A stretch of 34,504 nt of DNA from Actinomycetes bacterium (GCA_021823525.1 JAKANY010000016.1:1-34504); one strand, 5' to 3'. Numbered from the stretch's first letter, positions 7,364 through 15,015 are shown. The notes: generated from the sequence alone by a model not told the origin. Numbers and translations are program-made.

Positions 7364-8297
7364 CGCGCGCCTCACCGTGCTCGACAGCGTCCTGCTCGAC
7401 CTCACGCTGCGCGTGGACGCGCTCCCCGCGCGCGGCGGAGACGTCGTCAGCGCGCCCGCGCACCTGGCGACCGGGGGAGGGTTCAACGTGCTCGTCGCGG
7501 CCCAGCGCCAGGGGCTGGCCGTGCGCTACGGGGGGCACCTGGGCGCGGGGCCCTTCGCGACGCGCGCCCGCGACGACCTGGCGGCGGCCGGCGTCGAGGT
7601 CCCCGACGTCCCCACGGCCGGTCGCGACCTCGGCGTGTGCGTGGTGCTGGTCGAGCCCGACGGGGAGCGGACCTTCGTCACGGCGGCCGGCGCCGAGCTG
7701 GACCTGGGGGCCGAGGCTCTGGCGAGCCTGGGTTGGGGACCCCACGAGTACCTCTACCTGTCGGGCTACAACTTCGCGCACCGATCGCTGGCTGCGGTGG
7801 TCGCGCCGTGGCTCGACACCCTGCCCGACCAGGTCGTGGTCGCGCTCGATCCCGGGGCGCGGCTCGGCGACGCCGACCCCGAGGTCGTCGCGCACGCCCT
7901 CGCGCGCGTCGACTGGCTGCTGGCCAGCGACGACGAGTGCTGCGCGCTGGCGGACGACACGGACCTCGCCAGCGCCGTCACGACGCTCGCGGCCGCGGTG
8001 CGCGCGGGCGTCGTGGTCCACGAGGGCGCGCGCGGCTGTCGGCTCGCGACGGGGGGCACGGTGCGCGCGATCCCGGGCGTGCCCGGGGAGGTGGTGGACT
8101 CCAACGGGGCCGGTGACACCCACAACGGGGTGTTCCTCGCCTCGCTGGCGGCCGGCGCCGATCCGGTCACCGCGGCCTGGCGCGCCAACGTGGCCGCCTC
8201 CCACGCGATCGCCCACGTCGGCGGGGCCGCCGCGCCGACGTGGTCCGAGCTCGACGCGAGGCTGCGCGCGCTGGGCGCGACGCCCACGGCCGGCTAG
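7356..8297 (+). CDS. PfkB (ribokinase)-family carbohydrate kinase
   Basis: A 313-residue kinase of the ribokinase/PfkB superfamily, expected to phosphorylate a sugar or nucleoside with ATP. The glycine-rich substrate segment ATGGGFNVLVAAQRQG (38-53) and the anion-hole signature DSNGAGDTHNG (248-258), with catalytic base Asp254, are both present; family members more often have DTTGAGD or DTVGAGD at this point. LDPGARL (164-170) and the C-terminal strand order are normal. ATG 7356 lies inside the end of the peptidase-like gene, giving an eight-base overlap and no independent promoter. Its stop is shared with the convergent TrmO-like gene at CTAG 8294-8297. The substrate is unknown, and nothing in the neighbourhood (no sugar transporter or isomerase) narrows it. 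Confidence 0.9.
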   Translation: MTDARLTVLDSVLLDLTLRVDALPARGGDVVSAPAHLATGGGFNVLVAAQRQGLAVRYGGHLGAGPFATRARDDLAAAGVEVPDVPTAGRDLGVCVVLVEPDGERTFVTAAGAELDLGAEALASLGWGPHEYLYLSGYNFAHRSLAAVVAPWLDTLPDQVVVALDPGARLGDADPEVVAHALARVDWLLASDDECCALADDTDLASAVTTLAAAVRAGVVVHEGARGCRLATGGTVRAIPGVPGEVVDSNGAGDTHNGVFLASLAAGADPVTAAWRANVAASHAIAHVGGAAAPTWSELDARLRALGATPTAG

Positions 8298-8746
8298 CGA
8301 GCGTCCAGCTCGTCGCTCCAGCTCGGGGCGCGGACGTCGCCCTCGGGCCGGCTCCACCGGTAGACGGGCTTGATGTCCAGGACCGGCGTGCCGTCGATGC
8401 CGTCGAGCCCGCGAACGACGAGGGCGCGCGTCTCGACGCTCTCGACGCGCACGGTGGACAGCAGCAGGCGATTGGGCCGATCCTTGTTGCGCTGGGCGAA
8501 GACGCCCACGTCGGGCAGTCGCGAGTTGCCCTGCGCGTGGCGGTGCCAGGGGCCCGGAGGCACATCGTCGGCCCAGTCGGCCAGGAAGATCACCTCGACG
8601 TGGGAGAAGTCCGCCAGGCCTTCGAGGGCCTCGTCGGGGACGTCGCGCGCCAGCTCGATGGTGCTCACCACCTCGGACCAGTCGTCGTCGATCGCCTCGG
8701 AGCGCTCGTTGCGGATGAAGGCGATCGCGCGCGCGGTGAACTCCAC
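8294..8746 (-). CDS. TrmO/YaeB-family (TsaA-like) tRNA methyltransferase-like protein
   Basis: A 150-residue protein matching the TrmO (YaeB, TsaA) fold. In E. coli this family uses S-adenosylmethionine to methylate N6 of t6A37 in tRNA-Thr. The core signatures are visible: LADFSHVEVIFLADW (44-58), GVFAQRNKDRPNRLLLS (81-97; the usual form is GxFATRSPxRPNPIGLS) and LDGIDGTPVLDIKPV (114-128). The departures in the middle motif (AQRNKDRPNRLL for ATRSPFRPNPIG) mean substrate or activity may differ from E. coli TrmO. GTG 8746 is chosen because a TAGCAT -10 box ends exactly six bases upstream, giving a leaderless transcript. It is divergent from thymidine kinase and converges on the PfkB kinase. Confidence 0.82.
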   Translation of the reverse strand: MEFTARAIAFIRNERSEAIDDDWSEVVSTIELARDVPDEALEGLADFSHVEVIFLADWADDVPPGPWHRHAQGNSRLPDVGVFAQRNKDRPNRLLLSTVRVESVETRALVVRGLDGIDGTPVLDIKPVYRWSRPEGDVRAPSWSDELDAR

Positions 8747-8807
8747 GGCGTCATGCTAGCCAGGGCCCCAGAGCCGGTCGGGCCGACCGCTATCGTGGTC
8801 CCCGCAG
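8747..8807. promoter_or_regulatory. Divergent promoters for the TrmO-like gene and tdk
   Basis: TAGCAT on the minus strand (8758 to 8753) is six bases from GTG 8746. TATCGT on the plus strand (8791-8796) is eleven bases from ATG 8808, so the tdk leader would be only about four bases and has no Shine-Dalgarno. The two -10 boxes are 32 bases apart. Confidence 0.6.
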
Positions 8808-9398
8808 ATGGCCGAGTTGACCTTCACCTACGGAACGATGGCGGCGGGCAAGTCCACGCTCGCCCTGCAGCTGTGCTGGCAGCTGCGCGAGAGCCGCAGC
8901 GACGTCGTCCTGTGGACGTTCGGCGACCGGGTCGGGGGGCGGGTGACCAGCCGCATCGGGATCGAGGCCGAGGCCGAGGCGATCGAGCCGGGCGCGGACC
9001 TGACCTCGCCCCTGGCCTCGCTGCGCGACCGCGAGATCCGCGTCGTGGTCATCGACGAGGTCCAGTTCGCCAGCGTCGAGCAGATCGACGCCCTGGCCCA
9101 CGCGGTCGACGACGACGACATCGACGTCCACGCCTTCGGGCTCGCGGCCGACTTCCGCCTCAACCTTTTCCCGGGCTCGGCGCGCCTCCTGGCCATCGCC
9201 GACTGGGCTCACGAGCTGCCGCTGACCTCGTCGTGCTGGTGCGGGCGCCGCGGCCGCTGCAACGCGCGCGTCGTCGAGGGCGTGGTCGTGCGCGAGGGGG
9301 ACCAGCTCGTGGTGGGCGACGTCACGTCGGGAGCCACGCACTACCAAGTGCTGTGCCGGACGCACTACTGGCGCGGCCAGCTCGGGCCCACCCCGTAG
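8808..9398 (+). CDS. tdk: Thymidine kinase (type II)
   Basis: A 196-residue salvage enzyme that phosphorylates thymidine to dTMP with ATP. The P-loop GTMAAGKST is at 9-17 (the family usually has GPMFSGKS or similar). VVVIDEVQF (79-87) is the Walker B segment with the catalytic Glu84, and FGLAADFRLNLFPGSARLLA (110-129) forms the lasso region. A zinc site near the C-terminus is supported by C143-W-C145-G and C183-R-T-H186, with Cys151 also nearby. The length is typical of the tetrameric type II enzymes. It is transcribed from a near-leaderless promoter divergent from the TrmO-like gene, and the next gene on the same strand starts 89 bases downstream with its own possible -10 (TAGCGT). Confidence 0.93.
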   Translation: MAELTFTYGTMAAGKSTLALQLCWQLRESRSDVVLWTFGDRVGGRVTSRIGIEAEAEAIEPGADLTSPLASLRDREIRVVVIDEVQFASVEQIDALAHAVDDDDIDVHAFGLAADFRLNLFPGSARLLAIADWAHELPLTSSCWCGRRGRCNARVVEGVVVREGDQLVVGDVTSGATHYQVLCRTHYWRGQLGPTP

Positions 9399-9487
9399 GG
9401 CCGGCGGCCACCTGGCGAGGAGGACCGGCCGCGCCCGCCCGCCGGTAGCGTCGGGCGCGTCGGGCACCGCGAGAGGGGGGGGTGGCG

Positions 9488-10054
9488 ATGCGCAAGGTTG
9501 TGGCCTACGAGCTCGTGTCGCTCGATGGCGTCGCCGAGGACCCGGACCAGTTCGTCACCGACTTCGACGAGGTCATGGAGGAGAACCTGGCCTCGGTGAT
9601 CGCGACCCAGGACACGGTCGTTCTCGGGCGACGGACCTACGACGAGTGGGCGCGCTTCTGGCCTCGCAGCGACATCGAGCCCTTCGCAACCTTCATCAAC
9701 GGCGTCGAGAAGCTGGTCGCGACCTCGGCGCCCCTGGTGCCCGCCTGGCGCAACGCCACCGCCATTCCCGGGGCGATCGGGCCGTTCCTCGAGGCGTTGC
9801 GCACCCGTCCCGGTCGCGACGTCGGGGTGCACGGGAGCATCACGCTGACCCGCGCGCTGCTGGAGTGCGGGCTGGTCGACGAGCTCCACCTGGTGATCGC
9901 GCCCGCCCTCGTCGCGCGGGGCCGCCGGCTCTTCGACGGCGCACCCCCTCGCCGCTTTGCGCTCACGCGTTGCGTGGTCTCGCCGGCGGGCTACGTGCTC
10001 GCGGACTACGCGACCCTGGACGCGTCTAGGGGGTCGGGGCGATCTCGCGACTGA
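9488..10054 (+). CDS. Dihydrofolate reductase / RibD C-terminal family protein
   Basis: A protein of about 188 residues with the RibD-C/DHFR-like fold, which binds NADPH and reduces an unknown substrate. MRKVVAYELVSLDGVAEDP is the usual start of this family; VVLGRRTYDEWARFWP and DVGVHGSITLTRALLECGLVDELHL follow, with a pyrimidine reductase-like RRLFDG near the end. This group includes many stand-alone proteins of undefined role and should not be called folate DHFR. ATG 9488 follows a purine run that can serve as ribosome site; a GTG two codons earlier (9482) is an alternative. The last 29 bases overlap the 3' end of the convergent acetyltransferase, and the C-terminal tail ASRGSGRSRD looks like read-on sequence past a nearby out-of-frame TAG (10027-10029). 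Confidence 0.85.
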   Translation: MRKVVAYELVSLDGVAEDPDQFVTDFDEVMEENLASVIATQDTVVLGRRTYDEWARFWPRSDIEPFATFINGVEKLVATSAPLVPAWRNATAIPGAIGPFLEALRTRPGRDVGVHGSITLTRALLECGLVDELHLVIAPALVARGRRLFDGAPPRRFALTRCVVSPAGYVLADYATLDASRGSGRSRD

Positions 10055-10601
10055 GGATCCAGGCGTGGAGCCCCACCGGGCGCACCCGCGCGAACCCCAT
10101 CTCCTCGTAGAGCTCGGCCGTGCCGCTGAAGAGGAAGCGACCTTGGGCCACGCGGTCCTTGGTGGTCTCGGCGATCGCCTCGACGCGGCCACCCCGCGCG
10201 GCCGCCATGGCGACGAGTGCGGAGCGCAGTGCAGTGCGCGCGACGCCCTGGCCGCGGTGGCGTCGGTCCACGTAGATGCACGCGACGCGCCAGCGCGCGC
10301 GCGGCGGCGGATCGGCGCGGTAGGCGCGCTCGTGGGTGAGGACCAGCTCGTCGGCCGCCCCGTACTGGCACCAGCCCTGGACGCGGCCCTCGTCGTCGAA
10401 GACCAGCGCCGCCTTCGCCCGACCCGAGCGCACGAGCTGCTCCTTGAGCGTGCGCGGGTCGCTGAGGCCGCGCTGGTACTCGACGTGGCGGGGGATGCAC
10501 CAGCACCCGCCGTAGATGCCGCCATTGCGCTCCACGAGCTCGGCGAAGGCGTCCCACGTGTCTGCCCCGAGCTCTCGTGTCGTCCAGTGCTGGATCTCCA
10601 C
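10026..10601 (-). CDS. GNAT-family N-acetyltransferase
   Basis: A 191-residue protein of the GNAT superfamily, expected to transfer an acyl group from acetyl-CoA to an amine; the acceptor is unknown. The acetyl-CoA-binding motif A is visible as YVDRRHRGQGVARTALRSAL (residues about 104-123), and the end of the fold has AELYEEMGFARVRPVG. The N-terminal GGIYGGCWCIP with paired Cys residues is characteristic of a subset of these proteins. GTG 10601 is chosen because a GAGGGGG run lies about seven bases upstream, and TACCCT further up may be the -10. It lies downstream of pfkA on the same strand, separated by 110 bases, so it probably has its own promoter. Its 3' end overlaps the convergent RibD-like gene by 29 bases. 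Confidence 0.88.
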   Translation of the reverse strand: MEIQHWTTRELGADTWDAFAELVERNGGIYGGCWCIPRHVEYQRGLSDPRTLKEQLVRSGRAKAALVFDDEGRVQGWCQYGAADELVLTHERAYRADPPPRARWRVACIYVDRRHRGQGVARTALRSALVAMAAARGGRVEAIAETTKDRVAQGRFLFSGTAELYEEMGFARVRPVGLHAWILSREIAPTP

Positions 10602-10711
10602 TCGCTGCCCCCTCGGTCCCCGCTCCCGAGGGTAGGGGCGCGCGGCCGGCGCAACGCCTCGGCGCCTGGGCCGTTCTCAGGTGGTGCGGTCGTGGCGGCC
10701 CGACGGCACGC

Positions 10712-11740
10712 TCAGAAGAAGCGCGCGCACAGGTCGTAGAGCTCGCGGGGCAGGCGCCGCTGACCGCTGGCGACGTCGCTCAGGGGCGCGAGCACGATCC
10801 GCCCCTCACGGACCAGGGGGATGGTTCCCCAGCGTCCCGCGGTCGCCGCCTCGTAGGCGGCGGCACCCACGCGCGTCGCCCAGATGCGGTCGTAGGCGGT
10901 AGGGCTGCCGCCGCGCTGCAGGTGGCCGAGCACCGTCGTGCGCACCTCGAAGCCGCCGTGCGCCTCGATGCGCGAGGCCACGAAGTGGCCCACGCCGCGC
11001 AGCGCGAGGCGCGTGCCGCGCACCCCCTCGGTGGGCAGGTCGCCCGCCTCCTGCCCGCCGAGCGTGGTGAGGTTCACCCCCTCGGCCACGACGACGATGG
11101 AGAAGGCGTGGCCGCGCTCGCGCCGGCGCACCAGGTGCGCCGTGACGTCGTCCATGGTCAGGGGGAACTCCGGGACCACCACCAGGTCCGCCCCGCCCGC
11201 CAGCCCCCCGAGGGCCGCGACCCAGCCCGTCGAGCGTCCCATCGTCTCGACGACCATGACGCGGTGGTGCGAGGCGGCCGTGGTGTAGAGGCGGTCGAGG
11301 GACTCGGCGACGATGCTGATCGCCGTGTCGAAGCCGATGCAGTAGTCCGTGCCCAGCAGGTCGTTGTCGAGCGTCTTGGGCACGCCCACCACGGGGGCGC
11401 CGCGCTCGGCCAGCCAGTTCGAGATGCGCTGGGTCCCGTCGCCCCCGATCGCCACCAGCGCGTCGAGGTGCTCGGCGAGCGCCGCCAGGACGCGCTCGCG
11501 GCCGCCTTCGGGCCGGTCCAGGTCGAAGCGCGCCGTGCCCAGAATCGTGCCGCCGAGCCCGATGATCCCCGCGAAGTCGCCGTCGCGCAGCCCGCGGGCG
11601 CTGTAGGTGGCGAGCCCCGACCAGCCGTTGGCGACGCCCACCACCTCGTGGCCGTCGGCCAGGGCCAGTCGGCCCACCGCGCGGATGGCGGCGTTGAGCC
11701 CCGGGGCGTCCCCTCCGGCGGTCAGGATCCCGATGCGCAT
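10712..11740 (-). CDS. pfkA: 6-phosphofructokinase
   Basis: A 342-residue glycolytic kinase that phosphorylates fructose 6-phosphate to the 1,6-bisphosphate. MRIGILTAGGDAPGLNAAIR is the classic start, GGDGT (99-103) the phosphoryl-donor loop, PKTLDND (121-127) the catalytic loop, followed by METMGRSTGW-like and LGHLQRGGSPTAYDR segments. The Gly at position 102 is the residue expected for ATP use (PPi enzymes carry Asp there), while Lys122 is as in the actinobacterial group III enzymes, including the ATP-dependent Streptomyces type. ATP is therefore the likely donor, but this pair of residues does not settle it. ATG 11740 has a GAAAGGTG ribosome site and a TACAGT -10 box (11767 to 11762). The gene is divergent from the phosphate-uptake locus. 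An upstream in-frame extension to 11800 is rejected. Confidence 0.93.
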   Translation of the reverse strand: MRIGILTAGGDAPGLNAAIRAVGRLALADGHEVVGVANGWSGLATYSARGLRDGDFAGIIGLGGTILGTARFDLDRPEGGRERVLAALAEHLDALVAIGGDGTQRISNWLAERGAPVVGVPKTLDNDLLGTDYCIGFDTAISIVAESLDRLYTTAASHHRVMVVETMGRSTGWVAALGGLAGGADLVVVPEFPLTMDDVTAHLVRRRERGHAFSIVVVAEGVNLTTLGGQEAGDLPTEGVRGTRLALRGVGHFVASRIEAHGGFEVRTTVLGHLQRGGSPTAYDRIWATRVGAAAYEAATAGRWGTIPLVREGRIVLAPLSDVASGQRRLPRELYDLCARFF

Positions 11741-11812
11741 CGCACACCTTTCGACGCGTCCACTGTAGGCGGCGCCGGTGCGCACCCTCGGGGTCGCCAC
11801 CAGATCCTCGAT
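11741..11812 (-). promoter_or_regulatory. pfkA promoter and leader
   Basis: On the minus strand TACAGT (11767 to 11762) is the candidate -10 box, giving a leader of about 14 bases containing the GAAAGGTG ribosome site before ATG 11740. The PHO box of pstB begins 45 bases further on, so the two promoters are close but not overlapping at the -10 boxes. Confidence 0.55.
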
Positions 11813-11857
11813 GGTTCACCGGACCGTCACGCGCGGTTCATCTGGCACTCCTACGCT
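11813..11857 (+). promoter_or_regulatory. PHO-box triplet and -10 box of pstB
   Basis: Three head-to-tail 11-base units lie at 11813-11823 (GGTTCACCGGA), 11824-11834 (CCGTCACGCGC) and 11835-11845 (GGTTCATCTGG), sharing a TCA core in the same register. They are followed after six bases by a TACGCT -10 box (11852-11857). Direct repeats of 11 bases resembling GGTTCACC are the known binding units of PhoP in Streptomyces. The same layout precedes pstS, so phosphate-starvation activation of both promoters is a strong inference. A GAGGAGGTG ribosome site follows at 11867-11875. Confidence 0.8.
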
Positions 11858-11879
11858 GCCACCGACGAGGAGGTGCGGC

Positions 11880-12716
11880 GTGGACGAGGTCACGCGGCGA
11901 CAGGTGAGCGATGCCCAGCTGGCCTCGGTCCTGCACAACTTGGACCCCGACCGCGACCGGCCCGCCGACGTCATCGTCGCCGAGCACCTGAGCGTGGGCT
12001 TCGCGGGCCAGTCGGTCCTGCGCGACGTGAGCGTCGCACTCCCGCGCGGGACGGTCACCGCCATCATCGGGCCGACCGGCTCGGGCAAGTCGACCTTCCT
12101 GCGCACGCTCAACCGGATGAACGACCGCGTCCGGGGCTTCGAGCGCCAGGGCGACGTGCACCTCGACGGGGAGAGCATCTGGTCGCCTGGCCAGGACCTG
12201 CTCGCCGTGCGCCGCCGCGTGGGCATGCTCTTCCAGCGCCCCAACCCATTCCCCATGTCGATTCGCGACAACGTCGTGGCCGGCGTGCGGGCGCACGGCA
12301 TCGCCCGGGGCAAGCAGCTCGACGTGGTGGCCGAGATGCGCCTGCGCGAGGTCGGCCTGTGGGACGCGGTCAAGGACCGGCTCCACGGCTCGCCCTACCG
12401 CCTGTCGGGCGGGCAGCAGCAGCTGCTGTGCCTGGCGCGCGCCCTCGCGGTCGGTCCCGAGGTCCTGCTGCTCGACGAGCCCACGTCGGCCCTCGACCCG
12501 CTGTCGACCGAGGCCGTCGAGTCCCTGTTCCGCACGCTGACTCCCGCGCTCACGCTGCTCGTCGTGACGCACAACCTGGGCCAGGCCCGTCGACTCTCGG
12601 ACGCCACCATGCTCTTCTACGACGGGCAGCTCGCCGAGCACGGATCCACCGCGCAGGTCTTCGAGCAGCCCCGCGACGCCCGCACGGCCCGCTACGTGCA
12701 GGGCCTCGTCGGCTGA
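11880..12716 (+). CDS. pstB: Phosphate ABC transporter ATP-binding protein
   Basis: A 278-residue ATPase that powers high-affinity phosphate import by the PstSCAB transporter at the inner face of the membrane. Walker A GPTGSGKST is at 64-72, the Q-loop FQRPNPFPMS (118-127) is the PstB-specific form, the ABC signature LSGGQQQ at 175-181, Walker B VLLLDEPTSALDP at 195-207 and the switch His231. The N-terminal 30 residues (VDEVTRRQVSDAQLASVLHN and on) are a modest extension before the usual beginning. GTG 11880 is chosen for the GAGGAGGTG site five bases upstream; the frame is open further but would include the PHO box. pstB stands first, ahead of pstS, pstC and pstA, instead of last as in most bacteria, and has its own PHO-box promoter. 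Confidence 0.95.
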   Translation: MDEVTRRQVSDAQLASVLHNLDPDRDRPADVIVAEHLSVGFAGQSVLRDVSVALPRGTVTAIIGPTGSGKSTFLRTLNRMNDRVRGFERQGDVHLDGESIWSPGQDLLAVRRRVGMLFQRPNPFPMSIRDNVVAGVRAHGIARGKQLDVVAEMRLREVGLWDAVKDRLHGSPYRLSGGQQQLLCLARALAVGPEVLLLDEPTSALDPLSTEAVESLFRTLTPALTLLVVTHNLGQARRLSDATMLFYDGQLAEHGSTAQVFEQPRDARTARYVQGLVG

Positions 12717-12720
12717 GCTC

Positions 12721-12739
12721 ACCGAGAAATCAACTCGGT
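12721..12739. other. Short stem-loop between pstB and pstS
   Basis: ACCGAG (12721-12726) and CTCGGT (12734-12739) form a perfect six-base-pair stem with a seven-base AT-rich loop, four bases after the pstB stop. There is no T-run after it, so it is not a typical intrinsic terminator. It could slow readthrough from pstB into pstS or simply be chance. Confidence 0.35.
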
Positions 12740-12782
12740 CTCACGTCATCGTCACGCGCGGTTCACCTCGCCACCCTACGGT
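12738..12782 (+). promoter_or_regulatory. PHO-box repeats and -10 box of pstS
   Basis: Repeats at 12749-12759 (TCGTCACGCGC) and 12760-12770 (GGTTCACCTCG), with a weaker third unit at 12738-12748 (GTCTCACGTCA), keep an 11-base register around TCA. After six bases comes the -10 box TACGGT (12777-12782), followed by the ribosome site GAGGGAGGA before GTG 12812. The last two units and their distance to the -10 box match the pstB promoter almost base for base, which is good evidence of common control by a PhoP-like regulator. Confidence 0.8.
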
Positions 12783-12811
12783 GACCCGGTCAACGAGAGG
12801 GAGGAACCCAC

Positions 12812-13948
12812 GTGAAGTCCATTCGTCGTCCGAGCCTGCGGACGATCTCGACCCTGGCCCTGGTGGGCTCGGTGGCCCTGGTGGGCCTGTCGAGCGTCGC
12901 CGGGGCGGGCAGCCGTCCGGCAGCCAAGAAGAAGCCGGCGCCCTTCACCGTGAAGGTGGAGACGCCGCCGGCGGCCAGCCTCAGCGAGACCGGCAGCACC
13001 CTGCTGTACCCGCTGTGGAACCTGTGGGCCCCCGACTACCAGTCCCAGTTCCCCAAGGTCACGCTGTCGACGGCCGGCACGGGCTCGGGCACGGGCATCG
13101 CGGATGCGGCGAGCGGCACCGTGAGCATCGGCTCGTCGGACGCCTACCTGTCGCCCACGACCCTGTCGTCGAACCCGACGCTGCTCAACATTCCCCTGGC
13201 GATCTCCTACCAGGTGATCATGTACAACCTCCCGGGCCTGACCGCGCACCTCAAGCTGAACGGCACGATCCTCACGCGGATCTACCTGGGCAAGATCACC
13301 AGCTGGAACGACCCCCAGATCACCGCGCTCAACCCGGGCGTCAAGATCCCCTCGCTGCCCATCGTCGCGCTGCACCGCGCCGACGGCAGCGGTGACACCT
13401 TCCTCTTCTCGCAGTACCTGGCCCGCCAGGATGGCTCGGAGTGGGGCGTGGGCAACTACGGGACGACGGTGACCTGGCCGGCGATCAAGAACCAGCTGGC
13501 CGAGCAGGGCAACGGGGGCATGGTCTCGGGCTGCGCCGCCACCCCGGGGTGCGTCGCCTACGTGGGCGTCTCCTACCTGACCCAGGGCCTCGGTGACGGG
13601 CTGGGCTACGGCCAGCTGCGCAACGGCAACGGCCAGTACGTGATGCCCACCGCCCAGGCGGTGGCCCTCGAGGCCTCCGGCTACACCAAGATCACACCGG
13701 CGAACGGCACGATCTCGATGATCAACGGGCGCGTCAAGGGCGGCTACCCGATCATCAACTACGAGTACGCGATCGTCAACACCAAGCAGTCGTCGTCCTC
13801 GACGGCCAAGGCCATCCGCTCGGTCCTGGAGTGGGCGATCAGCCCGAAGTTCGGCAACGGCCACCAGTACCTCAGCCAGGTGCGGTTCCAGCCGCTGCCC
13901 CTGAAGGTGGTCGAGCAGTCCTACAAGCAGATCCAGAAGATTAAGTGA
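12812..13948 (+). CDS. pstS: Phosphate-binding protein PstS (non-lipoprotein secretory form)
   Basis: A 378-residue extracytoplasmic phosphate-binding protein that captures inorganic phosphate and delivers it to PstC/PstA. A basic start (KSIRRPSLR), a hydrophobic stretch (about 12-29) and SVAGAGS give a Sec signal peptide. No cysteine is present at the cleavage region, so it is not the lipoprotein form usual in Gram-positive bacteria. Binding-site segments are ETGSTLLYPL (59-68), GTGSGTGIADAASG (89-102) with SIGSSDAYL, and LHRADGSGDTFLF; these Ser, Thr, Arg and Asp residues contact phosphate in known structures. A short lysine-rich linker follows the signal peptide. GTG 12812 has a GGGAGGAA site. 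The stop overlaps the pstC start (GTGA), so the two are co-translated from the PHO-box promoter. Confidence 0.94.
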   Translation: MKSIRRPSLRTISTLALVGSVALVGLSSVAGAGSRPAAKKKPAPFTVKVETPPAASLSETGSTLLYPLWNLWAPDYQSQFPKVTLSTAGTGSGTGIADAASGTVSIGSSDAYLSPTTLSSNPTLLNIPLAISYQVIMYNLPGLTAHLKLNGTILTRIYLGKITSWNDPQITALNPGVKIPSLPIVALHRADGSGDTFLFSQYLARQDGSEWGVGNYGTTVTWPAIKNQLAEQGNGGMVSGCAATPGCVAYVGVSYLTQGLGDGLGYGQLRNGNGQYVMPTAQAVALEASGYTKITPANGTISMINGRVKGGYPIINYEYAIVNTKQSSSSTAKAIRSVLEWAISPKFGNGHQYLSQVRFQPLPLKVVEQSYKQIQKIK

Positions 13949-15015
13949 GGCAGCGCGCGTCCATCGACGTGATCGGAGCCCGCCGGGACGAGTCCTCGTC
14001 CCGGCGGCTCCGCCGCGTCTGGGCGCAGCGCGAGGAGTCCCTCTGGCGCGTCGGTGGCCGCGTGGCGACCCTCGTGCCGGTGGGGGCCCTGGTCTTCCTG
14101 GTCGCGGTGCTCGCCGTCAAGGCCTGGCCCGCGGTCAAGGTCAACGGCGGGAGCTTCCTGACCAGCACGGCCTGGCTGCCGGGCAACACCTACGGGGGCG
14201 TCGAGCACGTCCACGGCGTGACGATCCCCGCGGGCGCGCGCTACGGCGCCTGGCCGCTGATCGCTGGCACCCTCCAGACCTCGGCGATCGCCCTGGTGTT
14301 CGCGGTGCCCGTCTCGATCCTGACCGCCTTCGCGCTCACCGAGGGCCTGCCCGGGTGGATCGCCCGACCCGTCGGGTTCGTCGTCGAGGTGGTCGCGGGC
14401 ATCCCCAGCGTCATCATCGGGCTGTGGGGCGTGCTCGTGCTGGGCCCGTTCCTGGCCCGCCACGTCTACCCGCTGGTGGCCAACCGCATCCCCGACGTCC
14501 CGGTCCTCAAGTACCTGGGCGGCTCGGTCGGCTACGGCGAGGGCCTGCTCACCTCGGGCCTGGTGCTCGGGCTGATGATCGTGCCCATCATCGCCTCGAC
14601 GACGCGCGACCTGTTCCTCCAGGTCCCGGCGCTGCCCAAGGAGGGCGCGCGGGCCCTGGGCATGACCGACGCGGAGGTCGCGCGGCGCGTGACGCTGCCC
14701 TGGGTGCGCTCGGGGGTGATCGGCGCGGCCGTTCTGGGCCTCGGCCGCGCCCTGGGCGAGACGATCGCGGTGGCCATGGTCTCGGGCTCGGTGCTCGGGG
14801 TCGTCTCCCCGAACCTCTACGGCACGATGACCACGATCGCCGCGACGATCGTGAGCCAGCTGGACTCGGCCGCGACCGACGGCACGGGCTTCGCCGTGGC
14901 CACGCTCGCCGAGGCGGGCCTCCTGCTCGCGGGTATCTCGATCGTGGTCAACCTGGCGGCCCGCGCCATCGTGCACCGCTCCGGCGCCCTGGGCGCCCCG
15001 GTGGGGCGGGCCTGA
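13945..15015 (+). CDS. pstC: Phosphate ABC transporter permease
   Basis: A 356-residue inner-membrane permease that with PstA forms the phosphate channel. About six hydrophobic helices follow a basic, Ser/Arg-rich cytoplasmic N-terminus of 45 residues; the first is VPVGALVFLVAVLAV. A periplasmic loop with NTYGGVEHVHG and the family segment VVAGIPSVIIGLWGVLVLGP are present. The EAA loop that docks PstB reads KEGARALGMTDAEVARRV, with RALGETIAVAMVSG after it. GTG 13945 overlaps the pstS stop by four bases, and the stop overlaps pstA by one base (TGATG), so pstS, pstC and pstA form one operon. Confidence 0.95.
   Translation: MRQRASIDVIGARRDESSSRRLRRVWAQREESLWRVGGRVATLVPVGALVFLVAVLAVKAWPAVKVNGGSFLTSTAWLPGNTYGGVEHVHGVTIPAGARYGAWPLIAGTLQTSAIALVFAVPVSILTAFALTEGLPGWIARPVGFVVEVVAGIPSVIIGLWGVLVLGPFLARHVYPLVANRIPDVPVLKYLGGSVGYGEGLLTSGLVLGLMIVPIIASTTRDLFLQVPALPKEGARALGMTDAEVARRVTLPWVRSGVIGAAVLGLGRALGETIAVAMVSGSVLGVVSPNLYGTMTTIAATIVSQLDSAATDGTGFAVATLAEAGLLLAGISIVVNLAARAIVHRSGALGAPVGRA

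Noticed and set aside
12721..12739. The pstB-pstS stem-loop as an intrinsic terminator
   Set aside because: Only six base pairs and no following T-run; recorded only as a stem-loop.
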